Shown: positions 24,383 through 36,666, counted from the stretch's first letter. The stretch: 64,000 nt of DNA from Pilaira anomala (GCA_025716855.1 JAIXMQ010000050.1:124001-188000); one strand, 5' to 3'. The notes: generated by a model not told the origin, from the sequence alone. Translations and numbers: made by a program.

Positions 24383-26092
24383 ATGAGTAATGAACATGAA
24401 CCTCTATTGGGAGAACATGAAGTACCAGATGCACCAACGATTTGGTCTTCATTTAAGGTGACAATACATTCTTCATATATCAATTATCTATTGGTTTTTG
24501 TGCCTATTGCTATCGTTTTCTCTATTATGGACGCGTCTCCTACTGTTGTATTCTCTCTCAACTTCATTGCTATTATTCCTTTAGCTAAATTGTTGGGCTT
24601 TGGTAAGTTATCGTTTTTTTTTTTCAGATTTAATTTAAAATAAAACGCTTACTATATATTTGCTTGTAAGCTACGGAAGAGATTGCTTTAAGGTCAGGAT
24701 CTACTATCGGTGCTTTATTGAATGCCACCTTTGGTAATGCTGTTGAACTTATTTTGGGTATTATTGCCTTAAAAGAGGGTTTAATTCGAGTAGTTCAAGG
24801 TAAATAGATAAATGTGTTTCATCTTTATATACCTCATTTGTTTACATCTCGCCTCTTTTGTTTTATTACAAATTTACAGCTTCAGTTCTGGGTTCAATCT
24901 TATCCAACCTATTACTTGTACTTGGTTTCTGTTTCTTTTTAGGTGGTGTCACTCGTACTGAACAAAAATTCAACGTTACTGGTATGGTATATAAGGAGAG
25001 GGCTCGTTTTGTTTTTGTTATAAAATATTACCGTATTAATCTATACATACATTAGCTGCACAAACTTCGTGTTCTTTGTTGGCTTTAACTACTTTGTCTC
25101 TTTTGGTTCCTGCTGCTTTCTCAGCATCTACTCCAGATGATCAAGAAGATAAAGAAGGCATCCTTCAATTAAGTCACGGTGTTTCTATTGTTTTATTGAT
25201 CGTCTATCTTCTTTATTTATTCTTTCAGGTAACACATATATCAAAGTTTAATTTATATTCGTCATTAACCTGTATTTTTTTTTTTAATTATAGTTGAAAA
25301 CTCACACTTTCTTGGTACGTATGCAGATTATACTTATGCATGGATAGTTTACCATGTTACTTATTCATTTATAATTTATTTTTGCCCTCTTAGTATGAAG
25401 ATGAAGAAGACGAAACTGAGTTTCCTACCACTACACTTGCCTTCTCCGTTGCATCGTATGGTTCTTTCCAAACTTTCTATTTGTTTATTGTTTAGATTTA
25501 GACTAACGTGTATATAAATAGGCTTTTAGTTATTGCTTGTGTTGTCTCACTCCATGCAGAATACCTGGTTGGAGCGTAAGTGTTTATTTAAAGCTGTAAA
25601 TAGCAAAGATATATACTTATGATTTACTTTATATGTATATAGAATTGAGGGTGTTGTAGAACATTGGGGTATTAATCAAACATTTGTTGGTATAATTTTG
25701 TTACCTATTGTTGGCAATGCTGCAGAGCATGCTAGTTCGGTTACATTCGCACTCAAAGATAAAATGAATTTGTGTATTGGGATCGCTGTTTCATCCTCAC
25801 TTCAAATTGGTTTGCTAGTCTCTCCTGTATTGGTATTGACTGGTTGGGCTATTGGACAACCAATGACATTGTTCTTTGAAGACTTTGAGACGGTTATTCT
25901 GTTTGCAAGTGTTTTAATTGTGAATTATTTGATTCAGGACGGTCGATCGAACTGGCTGGAAGGTGTCCTATTATTGGTAAGTTAAGAGCAAATAAATATG
26001 TATGTATATATTATGGTTTTATTCTAATAACTTTCTTCATCTAGTCATCCTATGTGATCATTGCTATGGCATTTTACTTGTATCCTAAATAA
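24383..26092 (+). CDS. VCX1: Vacuolar Ca2+/H+ exchanger (CAX family)
   Basis: Nine exons: 24383-24602, 24671-24799, 24880-24981, 25056-25228, 25294-25314 (21 nt), 25394-25455, 25522-25575, 25643-25976 and 26045-26092; about 380 residues. The two conserved cation-binding repeats are present: [16 protein letters not shown] near residue 92 and [19 protein letters not shown] near 255, each with the GNxxE signature. About 11 membrane segments are visible. An acidic loop (EDEEDETEF) lies between the halves, as in yeast Vcx1. The protein would export Ca2+ from the cytosol into the vacuole in exchange for protons. The long N-terminal autoinhibitory region of plant CAX is absent; the N-terminus is a short acidic tail with EPLLGEH, which resembles a dileucine vacuolar sorting signal. 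Confidence 0.93.
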
Positions 26093-28306
26093 GTATTTAA
26101 TATAATAAAAATCTAAAAGGCATGTTATCATGGTATAACATTTTTTTCTTGTGTTCCCGTTTTTTTTTAACATAAGTTAGTATAAAGCCAACGTCAAAGG
26201 GTGGCTCCCCAAATCTAAATGGATTGTTATTACCCTTTTTTTTTCAAAGGAATTAAGACAAATAAGTAATTAAAAGCCTATCCAACACTTTTATTAAGTA
26301 ATATACAATAAATTTCATATTATATCAGCATTATATCAGCATTATATCAGCAATCCAACTTTTACTCTAAAGGAAAGATAGAAAACATTATCACATAAAC
26401 AGACTTACATAAAATATGTCTCATCAACAATGTGAAAATCTAACCTGATCCGTATTCACTTCTCCAGAAAAATGAAGTATTCTGATTCTTTAAAATAGCC
26501 ATATTAACATATCACATGATGATTTATGTTATTGACTTCTTTTCTTCCCACACCAGAAACAAATTTATTTAATTCGATTATGTTCACTTTTTCTTTTTTC
26601 ACTTTTTTTTTTTTTTATCTCAAAAAACAAGTATTTCCTAATTATGCTGTCTTAGTATCTTGTTTGATAACATACACTAGCCAGAGAAGATAATGTGTCA
26701 AAAAATGAACAACTTTGAAGCATACATAGTACATGGCGTCACTGATAAGACATATAATAGCTCTAGTATCTTCACCATAATTATGTAGTTAATTCATAGT
26801 CTAATGGATCTTGATAGGTTTCAATAACAGAAACTCTTATTTAACAAACTACATATTACCAAGATAAACATTTTTTTTTTTTGAATTGTAGTATGTGGTA
26901 AAAAAAAAAAAAAAAAAAAAATCTGCGTCATGGCTTTCGAAAAGAAAAACGAATAGAAAACAGGATTTGGACAGTACTTTTGAAGCTTGGTGAGGGGACT
27001 ACCTTGATTGTGTAATGAGCCAAATATAAGCGGTTTTAAACGAGAGGTTCGTATGTCTTTTGAGGAGGCATTCCAACAATTGTGCAGCCAAATCGTAGGT
27101 TATAAAGACTACAATATTCCAACAACAAAAAAAAACACAATGAGCGGTTTAGTTAGTTCCAGGCTGCAGCAACACTATGCCGGCTTGGTATTGTTGGAAG
27201 CGCGGCAGATGCCAATTTAAATTGAAAAGACCTCCAGAATCTGTTAGCTTCAAAAAGGATCTTAAAAATTCCATGTTTGACTTTGACAGGTCTCTGAACC
27301 TCTCCTAATATGTACCTCTAAAGAACTCATGAAAGAAGCAGAGCATCTAATTCACGTAAGTTGAAGGTCGTACTTAGTTGTTAGGATATTCATAGATGAT
27401 ATTAAACCATTCTATTATATTCCCGCTTCTAACTATTTCTATTATAGTGTAGGATGTTTTTGAAGATGACAGTCTGATTTTTTTTTAATGGTCGATCAGT
27501 TCCTTCTTTTCTTAAATCGTATGCTAAAAATGCTTTCTATAATTACAACATATCCTATCTGACGAGGAGCAGGCGGTGTGTAGTCTTTGTCTCAACCGAA
27601 TTTAATCTCCAAGTAATAATAAGGAATCTGACCAAAAGAAACTTTTCATGAATGATCAATGAGATTACTTAAAAAAAATCACCTTGTATCGAAAAAGAAT
27701 AAACATCTCCCAAAGCTCTCTGCAAATACTAAAGAATAAATGGTAAGGATCATTTTTATCAATACAATGTAATGCTGAAAAGGAGGCTTGTTAAATGACT
27801 TTGGAGAGCATGAGAGGTGTTCACCCCAGCGATAAGTGGATTTTAATTGTATTTGGGAACATGTAGTTATGTACAGCTTTCTTAATTTATAAGGTACATA
27901 ACACCCTCTAAACCTTAGTGCATCTTTAGAATCAATCTATGCAGAGAACGTTTTGAGGTATTCACTTTTGCAGCAGAAAATCTTAATGAGCTTAACTTTA
28001 TATGAAATTTTGGAACAAAGTCTTGGAGTTGATGGTTGAGCGGGATAAAGACTTATATATTCAATGGAAGAGAGGTCTACATCACAGTAGTTAAGCGTAT
28101 GAACAATTACAATAAAACCTCATACAATTGGTTACAAAGTGAATAGAAGAATTGTATGCCATATATCCAATGTGGACAATCAGTAACTACTTGTGTTTGA
28201 TTTATTAAGTAGAATAAAACTGAAAGAGATTTTACACTAAAATAATAGCCATCTTTATATGTTTTAACTTGTAATAATTTCCAGTAATGAGCTGTGGTAG
28301 GTAGAC

Positions 28307-28337
<31 letters not shown>

Positions 28338-29165
28338 ATAAAAATTTAGGTAGTCATAATCCAAATAATAATGACATGCATGTGCTACTTATTATCCCGT
28401 AAATTTATTGTAAGTATGTGCAATTGTGTTCTGTTTATGACTTGAATGAACTTTTTTTCTGATGGGTGCACAAATAATTTGTAAAATAGCTTACAACATC
28501 GGATTACGTGGATAGTAATAAAATAATGCGAAATACAACAGCCATAAGCATGGAGTAAAAACGAAATCATTAAATTACGTTTTAAATATAGGAAATACCT
28601 GTAATTATTATGTGCAAAACCTTATTCCTTTACTCAACCATAAAAAACTTGATGTTTGCGAGGACACCCACAAATAAGATTCTCGGCACTGCTGCTGTTA
28701 TGTCAATTGAGTCAATCAATCAACTCTTTAACTTGTGGTTTCTTGACAACACTTTTTGCTTGCTGTTACTGCCAGGTTCAAACTGGACATTTACAAGATT
28801 TATATCATTTCCAAAACTATCAGGATTGACTGAGCTTCTTTGCTCTGATATTTATACTTCTCAATATATAGAGTCTAATAATATGGGTTAATGTGGTTAA
28901 ATGATATATAGGGTGTATACCTTTTTCCCATAGCAAAAGCAAATTTTTCTTGATATATTTTTTAAAAGAGTGAGTACTCATTTAGAGTTTATTGTGAAAT
29001 TATTGTATAACAAAAAATAAACCGTCAATTGAGAATTAAAAAAACGTCCATTTAGAAATTTACAAATGTTAATCCACCTCTGTGATACATGTATAACATT
29101 TTTCTTGTGTTCCCATTTTTTTTTTTCTTTTTATTTATTTTTCCTTTTTTTTTTTTCTCGTTTCT

Positions 29166-29198
<33 letters not shown>

Positions 29199-29207
29199 CA
29201 CGGACAG
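26093..29207. other. 3.1 kb gene-poor block
   Basis: No intact gene is seen on either strand. It holds an 11-bp tandem repeat, long A-runs (26900-26921, 28308-28335), and short open stretches between 27008 and 27620 that look like decayed coding sequence (for example SDEEQAVCSLCLNR at about 27560-27602). A nearly identical 24-bp word starts near each end (26133 and 29091). It may be an eroded insertion; no terminal inverted repeats or transposase were recognised. Confidence 0.5.
26319..26352. repeat. Three tandem copies of an 11-bp unit
   Basis: ATTATATCAGC occurs three times in a row. It is too short and too few to be a CRISPR-like or satellite array; a simple local duplication. Confidence 0.9.
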
Positions 29208-30208
29208 ATGACTTTTGCTCATCTTCAAAATAAAACTTCATCAAGTGTCATGAGTCATTCACGAAAGAGCCAAAGAGTATATCGATCACCTTCAAGCGTT
29301 AACGAACCAAGTCCTTTTAAGATAAAAAAAGAACCGGAAACTAATCCTACAAATTTGATGGAAATTGATGCAGAAGATGAAGAAGCTGGTACTATATTGA
29401 TGTCCTTAGCTCAACACGCTAGTAGATTAAGAAATCATCCGTCATTCAATCCAACAGCATATGATGAGAAGGTAAATATCCATGTTTGTGTAACCAACAA
29501 CAGGTCTTTTTCTCTCTAAAAAAAAATGATTGTTTTTGTATATTAGCCTGCAAGAAGTAATTCAATGTCCATAAGAAATCTATTAGGTATGTTTATGTAA
29601 CTTTAAAAAATAACAATTCATTCATTATTTTTTGACATTAGATCCTGAAACAGACGCATCTATTATACCACCTGTAAGTTTTTTAAGTTAACAATAATTT
29701 ACATACTGATATATAAACACAATGTATCATATTATAGCATGTGTCTCCATATCATTCTCTTTCAAGTGAATCAAAACCTACTTTTAACAATAAAAAAGGA
29801 TTTCAAAGTAAAGTATTTAAAGATGATAAAAATAAAAAAAATAAGATAACTAAAAAGGAATTTCTTTTTTAGTTTGTATTGCACCTCGTACAAAGTCATT
29901 TAGACATCCAAGTACAGTTCGAATGCCAATTCATACCAACAAACCAATAAAATATAAAAGAAATACAACACATATTCATATCAGTTATCGAATTTATGCT
30001 CATCGAACTTCTTTAACACGTCCTGTAAGTAACTATATCAAACTACTATCTTATATATAAATGATTAATTATAATATATGTATGTACATATTAGTACGAG
30101 ACAAGCCCATACCCAAGTGCTTTTCGTGCACCACCAAATCAATACCAATGGAATACACCTCATTCACATCAGAAATCATCTTATCATTATCCACCAGATA
30201 CTATTTAA
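29208..30208 (+). CDS. Hypothetical basic, Ser/Pro-rich protein
   Basis: Six exons: 29208-29471, 29547-29586, 29642-29673, 29738-29807, 29873-30024 and 30095-30208, all phases agreeing, about 223 residues. I do not recognise the family. The N-terminal part has Ser/Arg-rich stretches and an acidic patch followed by a likely amphipathic helix (EIDAEDEEAGTILMSLAQHA). The C-terminal part is basic and rich in His, Tyr and Pro (KPIKYKRN, YPSAFRAPPNQYQW). No signal peptide or membrane segment. A nuclear or regulatory protein is plausible from composition only. The start follows directly on a T-run of over 25 bases. The phase agreement of five introns supports a real gene. Confidence 0.6.
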
Positions 30209-30333
30209 ATCAAAAACAGAAAAAAAAAATATGTAACTGTTTCAAAGTCTCGGAATATGTATATAAAACAAAAATATGAACAGTTCTTTTATTTTATTTT
30301 ATTTTGCGTTTTTTTTTTATTATTATTATTATT

Positions 30334-30801
30334 ATGTTGTTATATATCATTTTTATTTGTTCAATTTTGTTAGTATTAGTAAATGGATTTGGACCTCTAC
30401 GTAAACATCATTCTCATCTTGAATCAGCTATTGATGAAACAAGTGTAATTCAAAACATGAGTCACCTTTATTCCACAGATGACTCCATATGCGGCGAAGC
30501 CTCATTATCTTGCATGGCATTTGGTGCTGATATTCCTGTTCGATGTGGTATATTATCCAAAGCGCCTCTATGTAAACGATTTGATTCGGCCACTAAAAGA
30601 GTGAAATGTGATGCATTTTGTGACACAGATGGGTAAAAAATATAATATTTTTTTTTTTTAATATATACTAAATCCGTAAATAAATATGTTTACAGTAGTG
30701 GTAGGTTATGTGAGCGTGCATTTACAACTTGTTGTAGAGCTACTACCAATGGTTGTACTTCTTCAAATCCAATAGATCCTATAATTTATAATGAATCTTA
30801 A
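30334..30801 (+). CDS. Small secreted cysteine-rich protein
   Basis: Two exons: 30334-30632 and 30696-30801, about 134 residues. The ATG at 30334 gives a clear signal peptide (MLLYIIFICSILLVLVNG). The mature part holds about 11 cysteines with spacing including CGEASLSC, RCGILSKAPLC, CDAFC, LCERAFTTCC and GC, so several disulfides are expected. No known enzyme or toxin family is recognised. It could be a wall or extracellular protein; small secreted Cys-rich proteins of fungi are often lineage-specific. It lies 125 bp after the preceding hypothetical gene on the same strand. Confidence 0.65.
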
Positions 30802-31164
30802 CATCATCTGAAACCCCTAAATATGTATACTGTATCAAAGCCTCTTTTTTTTTTTTTTTAATATATATAATTCATGTGATTCGATACGTTATTTCACATC
30901 ATAATCATCCCTTCATTTTTTTTTTTACAGCATGTAACTTAAATAATAAATAAAAGCACTGACAGAATAGATTTATTTTAAAACAGAGTAAATAACGTAC
31001 ATATATATATATATGTTGGACTTGATGATAAAAAAGACTTTAAACAATAGATATAATCAGTGCATATCGAGATTTATAACATCACGTGAGAAATCGTCTC
31101 TTTTTTTTTTATTTTTATTCTTTTACCTTTATCATTTTTTTTCTTCTTCTTCGTTCTTTATACC
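30802..31164. other. Intergenic spacer before the Atg17-like gene
   Basis: No gene. T-runs at 30845-30858 and 31100-31143; the latter leads into the Atg17-like start. A (AT)n run lies at 31002-31013. Confidence 0.6.
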
Positions 31165-32881
31165 ATGTCAGTTACATACATTCAACAAGAGCTTGTGACA
31201 CTTTTACTTAGTGCTAAGAAAGCACTTTCACAAGGAAGAGACATGTGCAGTCAAGCAAGAATGTACCAACAATCTTCAGAAAAACATATTGAAACGATTG
31301 AAAGAATTCATCCAAAATTACTTTTCATAGATAACCACATTACACTTCAAATACAAGACTTGGATAATATGAGAGAATATCTAATTAGTCAAAATGAGTC
31401 TCGTGAATCTAAAAACAAAGTAAACATAATCATATCAAGTATTTTTTTTTTTTTTTTTTTTTTTGTACTGATTTATTTTATTTATCAGGAACGAGAAGCA
31501 AAATTACAATCTTTAACCATCGAGTTGACAAATATATTTAACCTTTTAAAAGAATGTAAAATTGATAAAGAAATTTTAAAAACAAATGAAGAGCGTGGAA
31601 TACAATGTCAAACAGGAGCGACTTTGTTTGATTACATTTCTGATCAAAGCATTATTGAATTACAAAGATTAGCGGATGACCAAATTGGTGAAATTGAAGT
31701 AATAAAACACTTTTAAAAAAAAAAAAAAAATTGCATGAATTATTAATTTTTATTATAGTCTATTCATGATTCATTAGTAAATCAAACAAAAAATGTAACT
31801 AATATCATTCAAGAATTACAATTTGCAAAAGAAAATGTACCTTCTATTTCTTTACATGATTCTATTTCTACTTTTGCTCCTGAAAAGAATCAGTTACAAG
31901 AAGAAGAATCACAAAAAATGGCTGACATGTTGAGTAGTTTAACTGAACACTATGATCAAGTAGAAGACGCTACCAGGTAAACTTTTTTTTTTTGAATGTA
32001 TATACATTTATTCTCTTATCAATTTTTATTCATGATATATAGAATATCTCAAACAGGCCCTGAAGAGTGTGCCAAATTAGATATTACTGTATTAAAAGCA
32101 GATGATGGTCAGTTACCAAATATTACAGAAAACCTTAGAATGGGTCTAGACGTAGTTATTTCTACATAGTAAATAGAATGAAAAGAAATAGATTAATGTA
32201 TCGTATAACTCTACTAAAAAAAAACCAATAACTTATAGTGATGATATATATGATCGAGCAGTAATTTATTTACGTACAAAAGAAGAATTAACCACTGTAT
32301 TTAATCAATTGGAACAATGTGGTGTCGTTGCAGAGACAGTGTATGACAAATTAATGGATGCTGAATCTGAGATAAAAGAGCGAGAGGAAAATCTCACTGA
32401 TTTTTTTGAGCAATTAAGATCTTTAGCTAACTGGTATCGTCGTTACGCTTCTTCTTATAATCATTTACTTTTAGAAATAGACCGAAGGGAAAAAGCCCAA
32501 GAAAAACGCGATAAGTTGAGAGCCGAGACTTTACAAAAGTTTAATGCGGAATACACTGATGAATTACAAGAACGGAAATCTTGGACTGTTCAACACGGTC
32601 AATATTTACCCGAGGAGTTGTGTTCGTTTATCAATGTAAAACAAATATGGTTTTTTTTTTTTTTACACTGTTTATTCACTTTTTATATATATATATATAT
32701 AGGACTCACCTCCAGTTTTAACTGTAACAATCAAAAATGATAAAGTAGCTAGGATTCCTAAACTGTCGCCTAGTACTGTTCAAAAGGTAATCTCATTATT
32801 TTTAATTTGAATAAGGTATATATTGACTTTTTTTTTTTTGATAAAAATTAGGCTTTGGCCGAAGTCCACAGTAATAATTAA
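31165..32881 (+). CDS. ATG17: Atg17-like autophagy scaffold
   Basis: Seven exons: 31165-31419, 31489-31698, 31759-31976, 32043-32168, 32239-32635, 32703-32786 and 32852-32881, about 439 residues with all phases consistent. The protein is almost entirely alpha-helical and coiled coil, as in the crescent-shaped Atg17. Features that fit Atg17 are the N-terminal helix (LLLSAKKALSQGRDMCSQAR), the central YDQVEDATR and the C-terminal block RSLANWYRRYASSYNHLLLE followed by ERKSWTVQHGQYLPEELCSF, which resembles the conserved EHGxYLPxDLCP segment of the family. Atg17 brings Atg1 kinase, Atg13 and Atg29/31 together at the autophagosome formation site. Recognition is by overall pattern, and an Atg11-type or other coiled-coil protein cannot be fully excluded. 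Confidence 0.8.
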
Positions 32882-32948
32882 ATAAAAATAATAGTTAAAT
32901 AAAAAAAAGTCAAGTTAAAGTGTATAATGCGTAGTAATTTATATAATT

Positions 32949-32972
32949 GTGTGTGTGTGTGTGTGTGTGTGT
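32949..32972. repeat. (GT)n microsatellite
   Basis: About twelve GT units between the convergent Atg17-like and Cox14-like genes. Confidence 0.9.
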
Positions 32973-33037
32973 ACAAGAAAGAAAAGAATTATTTTTGGTA
33001 TATATAAAAAAAAACCATAAACATGATATTCTATTCT

Positions 33038-33428
33038 TTAAAGATCCTTTACTTGACCAGGTCTATCGTTATCAGGGAAAGGTGTAGGTGTAGTGGATGT
33101 TTCAGCATGAAGTGACTTTTTATTAGCTGTTTGTGCTTCGAGAATATCGTTCAAACGACCCTATGTATTATGAATAAGTAAACCGTATTTCCTGTACATA
33201 CCCATAACAAATTTACTTACGAGTTCTTCATGAAGTTTGCCTTGTTTCTTTAACTCCATTCTACGATTAACAAGTAAACCAACGTTGACCATGTAATAAA
33301 CTTAATTTTTTTTTTTGTTAATAAAACTGAATCTCGAGCTGATTGTTCAAAGACTTACCAGTAGTGCCTGCGAGGAAAAGGACAGCAGACTTTTGTGCAA
33401 TATCAGCTAAACGACCAGTAACTGCCAT
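33038..33428 (-). CDS. COX14: Cox14-like cytochrome c oxidase assembly factor
   Basis: Three minus-strand exons: 33428-33359, 33300-33221 and 33160-33038, 90 residues. The N-terminal block GRLADIAQKSAVLFLAGTTV followed by YYMVNVGLLVNRR matches the short Cox14/C12orf62 pattern: a short matrix-facing start, one membrane helix, then a basic stretch (RRMELKKQGKLHEEL). Cox14 binds newly made Cox1 together with Coa3 and feeds back on its translation in the inner mitochondrial membrane. The C-terminal 40 residues are polar and not conserved. The gene faces Atg17 tail to tail and diverges from Snf7 with a 243-bp shared promoter region. Confidence 0.75.
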
Positions 33429-33671
33429 ATTAAATTATTGTTTTTATGTAAGAAAGAAGAAGAAATAATTTTTTTTTTTTTTAAATTTTCAAGCGTCCTG
33501 GTGATTTAAGTTCAGGTGAGAGGCAGTATCAAAAAAAAAAAAAAAAAAAAAAAAAGAAAAATCCTCCCACACATGACGTAAATTTAAATGTATATTTTTT
33601 TTTAAAAAAAAAGAGAGAGTCGAGATTTTTTCTATCTTTTTTCTTTTTTAAAAACTATTTAAATATACATT

Positions 33672-34622
33672 ATGAACCTCTTTTTCGGTAAAGCAAAGTC
33701 AAAAACCACAGCAAAGGATGCCATCTACAAATTACGTGAAACATTGGGCATGTTGGAAAAGAGACAAACCTTTTTGGAAACAAAAGCAGAAAACGAACTC
33801 AAAATTGCTAAATTGAACGCTACCAAGAACAGAAATGGTAAGTAAAAAAAAAAAAAAAAAAAAAGTATATATATACGTATATCCAAATCAAGCAATATGC
33901 TAAATTTTGTCGTTTTAGTTGCCTTAATGGCTCTTAAAAGAAAGAAGGCATATGAAAGTAATATTGAAAAAATTAATGGAGCTCGTATGACTATTGAAAC
34001 ACAAATGATGGCTATTGAAAACGCTAATGTTAACTTGGAAACAATGGGTGCAATGCGTGCAGGTGCTGAAGCTATGAAGAATATACACGGTTCAATGTAA
34101 TGTCCTTTTTATTTGTTTTTTTTTTTTTTTTTGATAGAAAATGATTACTAAACTTGTTTGCATATGATTTTTTTTTTTTTTTTTAGGGATATTGATAAGG
34201 TAGACGCTACAATGGACGATATTCGTGACCAGATGGATGTTGCCAATGAGATTTCTGAAGCCATTTCTCGACCTGTTGGCATGGGTGAAGAATTAGACGA
34301 GGTAAATATTTTATAAAAAGGTATTCAGTTACACGATCGACTCATCGTTACTTATATTTGTAAAATAGGATGACTTATTAAACGAGTTGGAGGAATTGGA
34401 ACAAGAAGAATTAGATGCAAAGATGTTGGAAACACCTTCACCGGTTGTGTCTGCACCCAACGTACCTCAAAGTTCGCCAGGTAAAAAAAAAAAAAAAAAA
34501 ATCATGTGGTTTTTAAAACGTAATTTATTTATTTACATCATTTTATAGGTTATAAAAATGTGGTTGAAGAGGACGACGAAGAAGCTGAACTTCGAGCACT
34601 TCAAGCCAGTATTGCCATGTAA
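33672..34622 (+). CDS. SNF7: ESCRT-III subunit Snf7/Vps32 (CHMP4)
   Basis: Five exons: 33672-33837, 33919-34096, 34187-34301, 34369-34480 and 34549-34622, 214 residues, typical for CHMP4. The N-terminus [20 protein letters not shown] leads to the basic helix 1-2 core ([32 protein letters not shown]), then the [21 protein letters not shown] block and the acidic C-terminal half ([20 protein letters not shown]). The very C-terminus [14 protein letters not shown] carries a MIM-like motif for Vps4. Snf7 polymerises at endosomes to pinch off vesicles. Transcribed in the same direction as the next gene, 183 bp away. Confidence 0.96.
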
Positions 34623-34805
34623 AATTGTTTGGATCGGTCTATCAATAAATTCATGTTGAATGGCCCGTTTTGGTGAATTTGTGATTTATATGGTGGTACC
34701 TGAACAAAATAATAGTAATAATAAATACCTCTCTTTTCTCTTTTTTTTTTTGTTTTTTGTTTTTTGTTTTTCTCTTTCTTTTTCTTCTCAAACATATTTA
34801 GAAAA

Positions 34806-35452
34806 ATGAGTGATAGTCATGCATTAAATGTCGAGAACTTGGGAAAGCCCGTTAAATTAAATTATAATTATAAAAGCCTTTGCATTGAAGGTGCTTTGAA
34901 TAGGAACAGAAGAGGTATAATCGAGAGAGAGAGAGAGAGATTTTTTTATTGTCGAGATGTTAACATCATTACAAAAAGTTAGATCATCTCGATCGTGTAT
35001 CTGTATACCTACAAAAAATACAAATCCAACCATCATGTATGTTTCAAATAAACATATTCTGTATGCTACTTATAATACTCGAACCAACATGATTCAATTA
35101 AACGCATTGATTCCTGAACACCCAAACGACCCGGAGTCATTATTGTACCTTTCGAAATTTATGTATACCGTAAAAGATAACGAAAAGGAAAAGGCAATTC
35201 AATTTTGCCGTATCGTGATGAGCTCAGTATACCAAGGTACATACATAATAGCATAATTATTATATATAGCTGTTGGTGAAATTCTAAACATGAATTGTGT
35301 TATATAGATTTAATTGCTGAGAAACGACTTAAAATCCTAATTAATCCATTTGGTGGACAGTCTAAAGCCAAGGATATTTTTGATTTACAGGTAAAACCAG
35401 TTTTAGAAGCAGCCAAGTGCAAATTAGATATTCAATGTAAGGAGTGCTACAC

Positions 35453-35496
<44 letters not shown>

Positions 35497-36364
35497 CCAC
35501 ATGAATATATAATCTGTATTTATAGTCACAGAACATCAAGGTCATGCTTTACAAGTTGCTCGAGATTTAGATATAAATGATTATGATGCTATAGTCACAG
35601 TGAGTGGTGATGGTGTCATTCATGAGGTCATTAATGGATTTTTACAAAGACAAGATGCTAGAGATGCCATTAAAAAGGTATCATTGGGTATCATTCCTGC
35701 AGGAACCAGTAACTCACTCAGTATCTCCATGTTGGGAGAAAAATTAGGATTTGATCCTATTCATACCTCACTTCAAATAATCAAAGGTCGTCCATTAGCT
35801 ATGGACATTTGTTCTGTCACATACGAGGATCGTCGTTACTTTTCTTTTCTTTCTCATAGTTACGGTATTGCAGCCTATGCTGATTTAGCTACAGAACATA
35901 TGCGTTGGATGGGTGATACTCGAACAGTAGTTGGATTATTACAGGAAATCTTTTCAAACAAGACATATCAATTAGAGGCATGGATTTTAATTGCAGAATC
36001 CAACAAGGAAAAAATAAAAGAAAACTGTAGAACAAGTCTAAAGGCTTCTGTTTGGAAACAAATCGATCCTTCTTCTACGGGTCCGGTGATCGATACCATT
36101 CCTCCACTTTCAGAACCTGTACCTGAAAATTGGACAAAAGTAGACGAGGATATTTCTTTTTTCTTGTCGAGTAAAGTGCCATTGTTAAACCGAGGCATGT
36201 TATCGCATCCCTGTGCTTCTCCTAATGATGGACTTATTGATTTATTGTTGGTACGGGGTGGTAAAGGTATTACGAAACAATTGAGTGTCTTTACCACTGT
36301 AGATACTGGTAAACACATAGATCTGAGCATAGTAAGTTACCTATTTTTCTATTATTACCTGTCA

Positions 36365-36402
<38 letters not shown>

Positions 36403-36586
36403 CTCTCATTAGGTTGAGTACTATAAAGTAAAAGCATTCCGTTTGAAACCTATTATTCGACCAGGTAAAAATGCATACGTTGCTATCGATGGTGAACATG
36501 CACCTGCCAAACCTTTTCAAGTAGAAGTACATCCATGTCTTGCTTCCATCTTGAGTCTAAACTCTAATTTTGCAACTCGAATTTAA
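34806..36586 (+). CDS. Sphingoid long-chain base / diacylglycerol-type lipid kinase
   Basis: Five exons: 34806-34914, 34979-35236, 35308-35436, 35526-36331 and 36413-36586, about 491 residues, close to the usual size of sphingosine kinases. The DAGK catalytic domain begins KRLKILINPFGGQSKAKDIF (about residue 125) and carries the nucleotide-binding loop SGDGVIHEVINGF (about 205). The second loop reads IPAGTSNSLSIS where the family usually has PxGSGN or PxGTGN. The C-terminal beta-sandwich has DICSVTYEDRRYFSFLSHSYG, SPNDGLIDLLLVRGG and IDGEHAPAKPFQVEVHP. It would phosphorylate sphingosine-type bases to their 1-phosphates. The first intron holds a (GA)n run, so the first junction is less certain than the rest. 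Confidence 0.88.
35454..35493. repeat. (GA)n microsatellite in an intron
   Basis: About nineteen AG units directly after the donor of the third intron of the sphingoid-base kinase gene; a shorter GA run (34923-34941) sits in its first intron. Confidence 0.9.
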
Positions 36587-36632
36587 AAAAAATAAAATAA
36601 AAATGCAAAGCCCGCCTAATAAGGCTGGACTG

Positions 36633-36666
<34 letters not shown>

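Noticed and set aside
26319..26352. CRISPR-like array
   Set aside because: Three 11-bp units without spacers; a plain tandem duplication, and the organism is a eukaryote.
28107..28364. 85-codon minus-strand ORF with a poly-Phe run
   Set aside because: The run is a translated A-tract and the remainder has no gene-like features.
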